A stretch of 29,942 bases of DNA from a virus: positions 1 through 29,942 of IMG/VR virus record IMGVR_UViG_3300042691_006267; one strand, written 5' to 3'. Below the pieces are notes generated by a model. It searched no databases. It saw nothing but the letters and a program-made list of their open reading frames with translations, and was not told the origin of the DNA. Positions 1-11,100 of the stretch are shown here, one piece after another. How positions within the stretch are numbered: position 1 is the first letter of the stretch; every line of letters starts with the position of its first letter. The position numbers and the translations under genes are program-made.

Positions 1-2
1 TT

Positions 3-254
3 GCTTACAAGATTGCATTTAAACAATTTATACAAGGTAATATTACTGATAAAGTATTCCAAATGATTGAGAGAGAAAGAGATTGGAAAGTTGCTCAAGC
101 AGTTAATAAAACTAAAACACCTTCTATTGATGAAATGGAATCATTCAAAAATCAGTGGCTTAAACTTATTCCTCAATACAACAATCATAACAACATGTTT
201 AGAAACATGCAGTTACCTGAAAAAATGTTTAATCACCCATATAGATATTTTTAA
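3..254 (+). CDS. C-terminal fragment of an upstream virion/tail gene (5' truncated)
   Basis: The frame is open from the first bases of the window and ends at TAA 252-254, so only the last 83 residues are visible; the true start lies outside. A Met codon at 63 is in frame, but sense codons continue upstream of it, so it is probably internal. The tail is hydrophilic, probably helical, with many Asn/Gln residues, and ends in an aromatic HPYRYF. I do not recognise a domain. It ends 11 bases before the muzzle-like gene on the same strand. In crAss-like phages that position lies within the portal/ring/tail block, so a small tail or ring component is plausible, but this is inferred from context only. 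Confidence 0.6.
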   Translation, partial: AYKIAFKQFIQGNITDKVFQMIERERDWKVAQAVNKTKTPSIDEMESFKNQWLKLIPQYNNHNNMFRNMQLPEKMFNHPYRYF

Positions 255-265
255 TTTGAAGACAT

Positions 266-3200
266 ATGCCAGTAGGTAAGAACACTTGGAATAAAGGATT
301 AAATTCAGATTTATCAAAACTTAAATCTCAACCAGATAGTTACCTTGATGCTAAAAACATCAGGGTAATTACTGATGAAGGTTCATCAACATTTGCTATA
401 GAAAACATTAGAGGTAATAGGTTTGACTTTAAGCTACCTCCAATTGAATCTACTTACTCAATAAAAATTATACCTAACTCTTCTGGTATAGCAACAATTA
501 ATTTACAAAGATCAGTTTACTATCCTCAATCAGGTTTATCTGTTTTAGAAACAGCTACTTTTCAAATAGTTAATATTGAAAGTAAATCATATGAGTTTAT
601 AGCAAATGAGTTAAATGCTTTATTAGAAGATCCTACATTAATATTTACAGGTAAACAATATATAAGATTTTATTACAATTCAGGTTCTGTAATACTATAT
701 GACTTTAAACCTGAATCAGAAGTTAATCTTTCAAGTTTAATAGTTACTGAAAACAATATTGAAATAACTCAAAGAACTAGTAAAGTAAATTATCATACTA
801 TATTAGGATGGGGTGTATATAATGATAATGTTGTTTTAATAAGTTGTGACTTTGGTTCTATAAGTGAAGATCCTGTTGATAGTGAAGGATTTTTATGGGA
901 TATAACTTATAATAATGCTACTAGTGAAATAATATCTTCACAACTAGATGGAGTTTATTTAAATCCTGATACTACATTAAAGTATGCAGGTAATTTAAGT
1001 CTATCTAGAAACTATGCTATTAGTGAACATTTAAAATGTAGATATGAAAGTACTGAAGTTACAAGAGTAGTATGGACAGATTGGTATAATAATTTAAGAA
1101 CTTGTAATATAAATGATCCTCAAATATGGGGAACACCTGAAGAATTATTTTCTTATATACCATTACACTTACCACAAAAACCAATTATAGAACAAATTAT
1201 ACAAGGTGGTACATTACCTACAGGTAAATATCAATACTTCTATCAACTATATTCTACACAAGGTGCTAAATCTACATACTCACCTGTAAGTAGTTTAATA
1301 GGACTATATCCTGGTGACTTATCTAAATATATAACTACTGGAAATAGACCAGGAGTTAATTCACAGAAGTCAGTTAAAATTCAATTAACTAATTTAGATA
1401 CTAACTATGATATTATTAGAATAGGTTATATAGTATATCAGATTACAGATTTTCCAGAAGCATTCTTTTTTGATGAAAGATTTATTCCAGAAGATGGATT
1501 TATAAGTATAGTTCACAATGGTAATGAGAATGATATTTCTATAGATTCTACAGAGATTGCTAATCTTAATAGACCACCAGAAATATTTAAAACTCTTGAT
1601 GTTGTAAGAAATAGATTATTTGCAGCTAATGCAATTACTAAATATTTTGATCCTGTATTTGATGCAAGAGCTTATAGATTTAATTCTTCAAGAATAGCTA
1701 AATTATATAATTCAAATGATACTATTAATAATCCATCAGTATTAATAGATGCCGCAAATAACACAATATCTATTGAAGGTAACTCACCACAATCACTTAA
1801 CTATTCATTAATACCTGATAAGTTTGATGTTATAAATCCATTTAATGATGAGAATCCTGATGCATCTGTAAACCCACTATCTGCTGGTAGTTGGGAAGCT
1901 AACTCTCAATATAAATATAAATCTGATGGTATAACATTAGGTGGTGAAGGTTTAAATATTAGTTATGAATTTATTACTGATATTAAACTAGCTAAACTTG
2001 CGGGATTACCAGATGTAACACCTTACATTAGACCTGCTATGGATGGTGTTAGTGATTTTACAGTACCTTTTACAGACACATATACATATTATTTATCTGA
2101 TAATACATCATTAGATTCTATGAAAAATCCTTATGTAGAATCTTTATTTACAGGATATTCTAGAGGTGAAGTATATAGATTTGGTATTGTATTCTATGAT
2201 ATATATGGTTATCCATCTTATGTTAATTGGATAGGTGATATTAAGTTTCCATTTGCATATGATTCTGATGGATACTTTGGATTAAGTGAAAATAAAGTTG
2301 GTGCTGCAAATGGTGATTTAGTAGCTCCTGCATATACTCAACAACAAGATGGAAGAGATTTACCTACAACAGGAAATAATACTTTAAGTTTACTTGCAGG
2401 TACTTCATCATTTAGATTTTATATGCAGTCACCTGACAATTCACAACAGTTTCAACTTTCAGGACCAAATGGTTTTTATGTTTGGAATCCAGATTCAAAT
2501 GATAAAATTCAAGATTTTAGAATTAATTTTAATAATGCTAATTTAAATTTTACAGATGGAATTAGTTCAGTAAGTACAAATATAGTTTGTGAAAACTATG
2601 GTGACAATGTTAAATTTGTTTTATCTAGTTTAAGTTCTGTTTTTTTAGGTTGGAAGTTATATGTAGTTAGAACAAGTAATTTTAGTGGAAATACAGAAAC
2701 ATCAAGAGATTTTGTATTTACAGGACAGTTATTGTCAAATACAATAGGTGAACTATATACTAAACAAATAGGTATTAAGTTTACTCTTAATATTCAAAAT
2801 GATCAGTTTCAAGCTATTAAAAATCAAATATCTGGATGGTCTTATGTTAGAGTTAGAAGAGATATTAATAATAGTACAAGATTAGGCACAGGTTATGTAC
2901 ATTCTCTATTATATGTAAATGATAATTTATTTCAAGGTTCTTATACACTAACACCATTTGAAAGAAATTTATCAACTCAATTAGATAATGAATGGTTATT
3001 TGAACCTGAAACTAGAAATAGATTACAAGTTTTTTATTCTCCTAACTTTTTAACTAGAAAAGCTGGTTTTTTTATATCAGGTGATTACATGAGAATGATA
3101 GGTAGAACTAATGATTTTGGTTTTTTAAATCAGTATTCTCAAAAAATATTTTTATTACCTAATTGGCCTGCTAATACTGAATTATATTATTTAGCATCTG

Positions 3201-5164
3201 CAGATTTTAATTATACTTATAATGATGCATTTAGTTCAAGTTTAGTACCTGATTCTATTAATACAAGTTCTTTTGATTCAACTTTTAATTTTAATCAAGG
3301 TAGAGATAAGTTTAATATAATAAGTAGAACATATGTTAATTATTCTACAAGTCAAAATTATGTACCAGCTAATACTATTACAGGTTTAGATTTTCCATTT
3401 ATAAACATGGCTTCTTCTAATATAGCTGATGCTGAAGATAATAAATATATGGAATGGGGTAATGTTTGTGAATTAATATCATACATTGAACCAGGACCTG
3501 ATGTTACTTATAATTCTAATCCTAATGTTTTGTTACCAATATATTTAACATCATATGAAAGATATTTAACAAGTCAATATGGTGGATGGTTAAGGTCTGA
3601 TAGATATGCTAATGAATATATATTAACTAATCACTTTCAACCTTGGGATAAAAATAATTCAGAAGCTTTATATTCTAATGGATTAGTAACTAATGGTGTA
3701 TTTGGTGGAGATACTTATGTTAATTATTTTGATTGGCAAAGAAGTAATATAAATTATAAAGAAGGTAGTGGATGGGATATAAGTGCTCCTACTGGATTTG
3801 AACCATTTGGATTAGCAGTATTCTTTCCTTGTGAATCATCATTTAATACAGAATTAAATATAAGTAATCAACATGCATCTAATAGATTAGATAGTGTTGA
3901 AGGTAGTTATTCAATATTTCCAAGTAGTTATATTTATAATGATGCACTATCTCAACAAAATACAACTAATCTATTTATATCTAAAGCATTAAATCAAACT
4001 AATGTAGTTCGTGAACCACATACTATATATGGTACAGAACCTAAATTAGATAATGAAAGAATAGATAGTTGGAGATCATTCTTAATTAATAACTCACTTA
4101 CTGTTAATGGTAACTATGGTGAGATTAATAGACTAGTTCAGTTTAAAGATAAATTGTTTTATTATCAGAATGATGGGTTTGGTGTTGCATCTGTTGATGA
4201 AAGAGTACTTGCTGATGAAGGAGCTACTTCACAAACTCAATTAGGTACAGGTACTTTACTTCAAAGATTTGACTATGTATCTACTGAAACAGGAGCTAAA
4301 CATTCATTTGCTGTAAAAGCTACAGGTTCTGCTATATATCACTATGATGCTTTTATTAATAAGTTATTTAGATATTCAACTACTAAAGGTAAAGATGGTA
4401 CTTCATCAACAGGTGTATCACCACTTACTGATGTTAATGGTTTAAGTGGATTCTTTAGAACTGCATTTGTTAATACTGAATTAAAAACTAAAGATAAAAT
4501 TCTATTACCACCTACTAAGCAAGGTACACCACAAAGATGTGGTATTGTATCAGGATACAACTCAGAATACAATACAGTTTATTTTACATTCTTTGTTCCA
4601 GATGGACCATTTGAAACTTCTTATACTATTGCATATAATGAATTATTAGAGTCTTTTGAATCTTTCTGTGACTTCTATCCATCATTATATCTTAATATGA
4701 GAAAAAGATTTTTGTCAATTAATCCTTCACAAACATCTGAAGTATATACACATAATCTAGGATTAAGAAATACTTTTTACGGAACTACATTCCCATCATA
4801 TATTAAATTTAGAGTTAATGAAAACTCAGACTTTGTAAAGACATTTGATAACTTTATTATTAATACTGAAGTTATTAATGTAGCAACAAATCAACAATTA
4901 AATGAAACTATTACTAGTTATGGTATATCTAATGACTATCAAATAGTTAATGAAAGAATTGCTAACTTTACTGAGAAGATTAGATCTTGGAGATTACAAA
5001 TCCCAAGAGATGAAACTAATCTTAACTTAAATATAAAACCAAGAATGTCTGATAAATATATTGATGTACTATTTAAACATACTATTAATGGTGGAGATAA
5101 AATATTCAGACTACATGATGTAATGACTGAATACTCATTAAGAAGTAAAATACTACCTAGATAA
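266..5164 (+). CDS. Tail muzzle / stabilisation-like protein (crAss-like, P22 gp10-type family)
   Basis: This 1632-residue protein would act at the distal tail, closing the tail channel or anchoring appendages. The N-terminal ~50 residues (N-x-W-N-K-G-L-N-x-D, then SYLDAKNIRV and an ENIRGN motif) match my memory of the large 'stabilisation' proteins of crAss-like phages, called muzzle in the phicrAss001 virion structure. The middle is β-rich, with much Asn, Ser, Tyr and Phe, no obvious transmembrane segment and no signal peptide. The last ~50 residues (KPRMSDKYIDVLF, then a phenylalanine/leucine-rich ending) resemble the family's C-terminal β-domain. The ATG at 266 starts the conserved N-terminus; no Shine-Dalgarno is present, as expected for a Bacteroidota host. 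The next gene starts 2 bases after the stop. Family assignment is fairly secure; the exact virion position is inferred. Confidence 0.72.
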   Translation: MPVGKNTWNKGLNSDLSKLKSQPDSYLDAKNIRVITDEGSSTFAIENIRGNRFDFKLPPIESTYSIKIIPNSSGIATINLQRSVYYPQSGLSVLETATFQIVNIESKSYEFIANELNALLEDPTLIFTGKQYIRFYYNSGSVILYDFKPESEVNLSSLIVTENNIEITQRTSKVNYHTILGWGVYNDNVVLISCDFGSISEDPVDSEGFLWDITYNNATSEIISSQLDGVYLNPDTTLKYAGNLSLSRNYAISEHLKCRYESTEVTRVVWTDWYNNLRTCNINDPQIWGTPEELFSYIPLHLPQKPIIEQIIQGGTLPTGKYQYFYQLYSTQGAKSTYSPVSSLIGLYPGDLSKYITTGNRPGVNSQKSVKIQLTNLDTNYDIIRIGYIVYQITDFPEAFFFDERFIPEDGFISIVHNGNENDISIDSTEIANLNRPPEIFKTLDVVRNRLFAANAITKYFDPVFDARAYRFNSSRIAKLYNSNDTINNPSVLIDAANNTISIEGNSPQSLNYSLIPDKFDVINPFNDENPDASVNPLSAGSWEANSQYKYKSDGITLGGEGLNISYEFITDIKLAKLAGLPDVTPYIRPAMDGVSDFTVPFTDTYTYYLSDNTSLDSMKNPYVESLFTGYSRGEVYRFGIVFYDIYGYPSYVNWIGDIKFPFAYDSDGYFGLSENKVGAANGDLVAPAYTQQQDGRDLPTTGNNTLSLLAGTSSFRFYMQSPDNSQQFQLSGPNGFYVWNPDSNDKIQDFRINFNNANLNFTDGISSVSTNIVCENYGDNVKFVLSSLSSVFLGWKLYVVRTSNFSGNTETSRDFVFTGQLLSNTIGELYTKQIGIKFTLNIQNDQFQAIKNQISGWSYVRVRRDINNSTRLGTGYVHSLLYVNDNLFQGSYTLTPFERNLSTQLDNEWLFEPETRNRLQVFYSPNFLTRKAGFFISGDYMRMIGRTNDFGFLNQYSQKIFLLPNWPANTELYYLASADFNYTYNDAFSSSLVPDSINTSSFDSTFNFNQGRDKFNIISRTYVNYSTSQNYVPANTITGLDFPFINMASSNIADAEDNKYMEWGNVCELISYIEPGPDVTYNSNPNVLLPIYLTSYERYLTSQYGGWLRSDRYANEYILTNHFQPWDKNNSEALYSNGLVTNGVFGGDTYVNYFDWQRSNINYKEGSGWDISAPTGFEPFGLAVFFPCESSFNTELNISNQHASNRLDSVEGSYSIFPSSYIYNDALSQQNTTNLFISKALNQTNVVREPHTIYGTEPKLDNERIDSWRSFLINNSLTVNGNYGEINRLVQFKDKLFYYQNDGFGVASVDERVLADEGATSQTQLGTGTLLQRFDYVSTETGAKHSFAVKATGSAIYHYDAFINKLFRYSTTKGKDGTSSTGVSPLTDVNGLSGFFRTAFVNTELKTKDKILLPPTKQGTPQRCGIVSGYNSEYNTVYFTFFVPDGPFETSYTIAYNELLESFESFCDFYPSLYLNMRKRFLSINPSQTSEVYTHNLGLRNTFYGTTFPSYIKFRVNENSDFVKTFDNFIINTEVINVATNQQLNETITSYGISNDYQIVNERIANFTEKIRSWRLQIPRDETNLNLNIKPRMSDKYIDVLFKHTINGGDKIFRLHDVMTEYSLRSKILPR

Positions 5165-5166
5165 TT

Positions 5167-8100
5167 ATGGCAGAAAAAAACTCACTCTGGAAAAACATTA
5201 GGAAGAAAGCTGAACAAAACAGAAGGACAGGTAATAAACCTAAAGAACCTACTAAAGAAATGCTTGATCAAGAAAGAAAGATTAAAGCTAAGCAATATTA
5301 TAATGGAGGTCCAACAGGTAATGATGAAGATGATAAAATCATTGATCCTGCAGATTACTTAATTTCTAAAGTAATTATGAATAGAAGCAAAGATCAAAAT
5401 TTAGATCAAACAACTCCTATAAATAATAATGAAGATGGTGCTCCATATAGACCATTAAGCATTCCAATGGAAGGTTATGAATTACCAGAGAGAGAAGATT
5501 ATACTCCATATAAACCATTAAGTATTCCCATGATAGGTTATGAACCAGATCCATCTTTTTACAATACTCCATCTAAAACTGAAACTACAAAAGCAAGTAA
5601 TAAAACTAAAAATAAAAAACCAGTTAATAAACCAAATAATGTAAAATCCAATACTGGAAATTCTGAAATTTCACCATATACTAGATTTCTTTTAGATAAT
5701 TACAAGTATAAAAATCAAAATTCACAATATACACAACCTAGATATATAACAGAAAGAGATGCTAGTTCTACACCACTTAGTCCAGCAATTTCAACATCAG
5801 GTAAAGAATCTACACCTAGTTCATATGACACTCAAGCAATTCAAATAGCATTAGATTTAGGACAAATGGTTCCTAATCCATATGTTTCAGGTGCAGCTTA
5901 TATTGCATCTTTACCTTTTACAACTATGGATGTATTTGATTCTTTAGATAAAAATGATTATAAACAGGCAGGTATTGATGCATTAGGATATATACCAACA
6001 TTTAGAGTATATAGGCGTGGTCTTAAAGGTAATAAATATTTAGATGAAACAAGTAAATTGGCTAAACAATATAAAAAAATCAATAATATAGTTAATACTG
6101 TTAATTTATCTAATGATGCGAGTAAAAAAGCTAATGGTGGACCTGTAGGTGATGATGATAAAAATAAATTATTAAAAGGAGAAAATGATACATTATTAGC
6201 ACCTACATTAAATACACAAGTTGTAGAAGAACAAGCTCCACAATGGATGAAAGACAAAGAAAGTCTTAATCCAGATGAAATTAATTTTTGGGAAAGTTTT
6301 AATCCTAAAAAATGGGGATTAAATGATTATTCTAATTATAGTTCTTTTAATTCTGCTTTTAGAAATGCTAGAGAAGCTGGTGAAAAAGAATTTGTATGGA
6401 ATAGAAATAGATATACTACTGACTTAGTTCCTGAAGAAATTAGTAATAATTATTGGGATTCTAAAAATTGGTTAGAAAATTATTACAAAAATGAAAATTT
6501 TTTTCCAGTAGATACTTCAATATCTGCATTAATGGATTTTTCTGAAAAACAATTTGGAAATCAATTTAAATATAACAATTATAATGAACTATCTCAAGAA
6601 GAAAAATTAAACTTTGAAAATGCACAAAGACAAAAATATATAGATGCTTTAAATGATCCTAACTATTATTTTTCAATTACAACACAACCAAATGTTGATG
6701 AAGGTATTTTAGCATCTCATTTTTCAGATGAAGATAGAAAATGGATTCATGTTAGTAATAAAGGTGGTAATAATCCTGCTAATGATTATACAACATTTAT
6801 TCATGAACTTTCACATAAAGGAGATTCAAAAAGTAGATTAGAATATTATAATCAAAGTAACAGAATTCCTAAAGTAGATATAGACGTACTTAATAAATTT
6901 GGTACTAGATTATCTCAAAAGAGATTTGAATATGTTAATAGACCTACTGAAACGGAAGCTAGAAAAATGTCTACTCTTTACTTTATGAATAAAAATCTTA
7001 AAAAAGATATTAGTTCTGGAAAAATAAAAAATAAAGATCTTACTGAGTTGTATAATATTTTTAACTCAGAAGGAGGACATGGAAAATCTAAATCTATACC
7101 TGATGATGTACAAGATTTATTAGAATTATATAAATATCAATGGAATGATTTATTAAAATATTTAAATAATGATTTTTCTTATGCTCAAGGTGGTTATGTA
7201 GATGGTGATGATGATAAAAAGAAAAAGACTAGAGTATATACAGATCCTAGAGAATTTAGAATAGCTCAGCAAAATTATAATGATAGTTTAGCTGTAGCTA
7301 ATCATTCACAAATACTTATAGATGCATATAATAGAGCTAGAGGAACTAATACAGGATTATCTAGAACTGAATATCGAAGAGTAAACTCTGATAATCCATA
7401 TCCAGCTGATGCTATTTCAAGATTAAATAGACCAAAACCTATATCAAAATATAATATAAATATAACTAATAGTAAAAGACCTGATTTAGATGGTATACAT
7501 ATATTTAAAGAACCAGAAGTTATACCAGTATTTAGAAAACCAGAAATAGAACTTATACCTTCAAAACCTTATAAAGGTGAAAGTACAGAACCAACTATTA
7601 TTCCAACTCCTCCTAATGTTGATTTTGGAAAACCAAATTTAGATAATTTTTTTGAAGGTACATATGAAAAATACAGAAAATCTCCTTATGAAGATCCTAT
7701 GTATAGAGTATGGATTTCTGGTCAACAACAGCAAATAGTACCTGAATCAGAATTTAAAAAGTTAAGTGATCAATATCTTCTTAAAGATTTAGATGCTCCA
7801 GATCCAGGAGGAAACTTGTATGATAAACCAAAAGCTACAGGTGGATACATGTATGATGGTGGGGGTGATGTTAAAGTTGGTGATGATGGTACTCCATTAG
7901 CACCTACTTTAAAAGAACTTGAAGTTATAGATGAAGCTACAGGTTGGGCAAGAATATGGCAAGATGAATATAATAAAAGATTAGGAGCTCAAAAAACATT
8001 TCAAGAAAGTTGGTATCCTGGTCAAGAATATGATCCTACAAATATAGAAAGAAGAGCAAGTATAGCAGCAGATGATGCTGCTGCTAAATATATATTAGAT

Positions 8101-11100
8101 AATCATGCTTCAAGAAATGATTTTGCAAACAGACAAGAATACTTGAAATCATTTAATCCTTATGAAAGAGAAGTAATTGCAAGATCTAATTATGCTGGAA
8201 ATCTTGATCCTGATATGGGTTCTAGATTTAGAAAAGGTTTAGGTTTATTAATGGGAACAAGATCAGCACTTACTAACCCAGATCCTGATTTAAGTGCTGA
8301 AGATTATGCTGATACAAATTTTCTTAGTAATATAGGAGATATATTTAGTCCAGCAACTTATTTTCTAAATCTTGGAAAAGGTGCAGCAACAGGTACTTTT
8401 GCGTCTGCTCTTAGAGGTAAACCATCTAATCCTTGGGTAGATGCTACAGATATGCCACTAGGTGATGAAGAAGATGTATGGAAATATAATGTAGAAGGTG
8501 ATATTATTATGGACCCTTTAAATTTTGCAGGTACAGGTATTGGTAGTTCATTATATGATGATTTAGGTAAAGTAGGTAAGTTTACAGCAAAATCTTTTAA
8601 TAAAATAGCTACAGGTAATTCACGTTTAACAGATTTAGGTTTTCCAGCTTGGAAGGTAGAAAAACCCTCAACTGGTTCAATATATTCAGGATTAAGTAGA
8701 CCTTATATTGCTAGAAATGTTACAGATAGAGAAGCAGAATTATTAAGTAAATTTGGTAAAGGTATGCGCCTTTCACCAGAAGAGTGGAAAGAAATGGAAG
8801 CATTAGTAAAATCAGGAGCTACAGATTTTAGTAAAGAAAACATTCCTATTAGTAGAATAATTGGTTACTATAATAGAGGTAATGCAGAAAATCAAATTAT
8901 TGAAAATTTAAAAACAGGAGAAGTATTTACTACACCTACTACAGAAAATATTAGAACATGGAGCGCAGGTGTTCCAGATGTTAGTGGTTCAGAATATTTA
9001 AAAGGAAAAACAAGATTAATTATTCCTAGTAGATATACTAAAGATTTAGGTAGTCATTTTTCTGCTATGCCATATGATGATTTGAGAATAGGATTTATTC
9101 ATGAAAATCCTACAACAGGTATGAGACCACATTTTAATTTTAATGCTGCTAAAGAAAATGAATTAATGGGAAATATTCCTGAAGGATTTAAAGTAATAGG
9201 TAGAAGTAAAGAAGATGGATTAAACAACTTAATTATTAAACCAATTAAATCTAAACAAACATCTAGTTTAATAAAAAATGAAGATAATTTAAAATATTCA
9301 ACAATATTAAATGAAATTAATGAAATTAAAAGTGAATTATCAAATGCATTTAAAGGTAGCAAAAGTTTTTTTAATGAAATAAAAGGTGAATTGTTACAAG
9401 GAAAAGCTAACAAAGAAACTATTAAAAAAGCCAATGAATGGTTAAAAAATTGGATTGAACATCCTGCAACACAAAAAAAAATTGATACTGATATAGATAA
9501 TAAAATAGATTATGTTACACAATTTTATAAGGATCCTTTTTTAAATGAAGAATTAGAAGTACTTAATTTAATTAAAGAACAATCTAAAAATTTTAAACCT
9601 AATAGTAAAGAATACTCTTTATTAAAACAATTAGATGATAATCTACAACAATATTTAATTATAAAATCTAGAAAATCAATTCATCAAAATAATTTAGGTG
9701 TAAGTTATCAACATAAATATCATCCAATACATAGACAAAATATAGAAAAAGGAATACAAGAACCTTATGATAGATATGGTAGTTTTATTTCAAGAAGAAC
9801 TAGAATGCCACAATCTAAAAGAATGAATGTTACTATTCATGAAGGTGGACATGATTGGGTTTCTGAAGAAGCTTTTAAAAAATCAGGAATGAGAAACATT
9901 GCTCTTAAAAACATGAATCCTGATATCAAAAAAGATTTTTTAGAATGGGAATATTATAATAATATGGGAATTGATCCTGTTAAAAAAATGGGAAAAGAAA
10001 GAGCTTATCAAGCTTATTTAGCTGATCCTACAGAACAACATGCTAGAATAATGGAATTAAGATATCAATTAGATATAACTCCTGATTATATAATGGATGA
10101 AAAAAAAGCTAAAAGTGTTATAGATTGGATAGAAAGTGGTTATAGTACTGTAGATTCTAAATTTTTAAATGTAATAGATAGAGATCCTAAAAAACTTGCA
10201 GAACTTTTTAATAAATTTTGGATGGCTCCACCAGCTATAATAGGAACAGGAGTAGTAGGAGCAGGAGTAATGCAAGACTCTCAACCTGAACAACAATCAC
10301 AAGGAGGTTATATAAATCCATATATGTACTATGCAGGTGGACCAATTGATTTAGAAGGAAATGATAAAATCTATTCTACTACTCAACAAAATTCATCACA
10401 ATCTAGTATAAATGGTAGAGTTAAAAATTATTATAATAATTTTCTAAATGCTTCTACTAATATAAATTCAAATGGTAATATCACTAATCAATATAGTAGA
10501 CAAACTACTGATCCTAATTCTACTCCTGTTATAAATTATTTTAATGATAGTGATTTAGGAAGTCAATTAAAGATAGCAGGTCCTAATAACAATCATGCTT
10601 TTATTAAACCAGATCCAATAATGAATAACTTTTTAAATAATAGAACTCAATATTTATCTGGTGCAATGTCAGATTTAAATTATGCAGAAGGTGGTGTACT
10701 AAAAGATATTGGTAAATTATTTATAAACAACATAGTTAGTCCATTTGAACATATAAGTGGTAATAACTTTTATAATCCTGAATATGAAAATAAAGGGTTT
10801 GCAAATACAGCTGCTGTAATGGAAGGATTTGCAGGTTTAGGAACTGATATTGCAGGTTCAATATTTTTAGGTCCTGCATATGGAATGGGTAAAGGTGCTA
10901 TACAAGGAGTTACTAAAAATTTAGGACATAGTCAAGAATATCAAAGAGGTGCTGATAAGTGGGCAAATAAAACAGGTCAAATAGCATCTAGTGCAGGTAA
11001 TTTAACTTCTGGTATAATAAGTGGTAATCCTCAACAAATTATTGGTGGTGCAGGTCAAGTATTAGGAACTTTAGGTTCTGAATTTGGTTCTAAAAAATTA

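Noticed and set aside
6160-7215. DDDK stretches as enterokinase-like processing sites in the cargo protein.
   Set aside because: Enterokinase is an animal enzyme; the acidic-lysine runs here are simply low-complexity linkers after Gly-Gly motifs.
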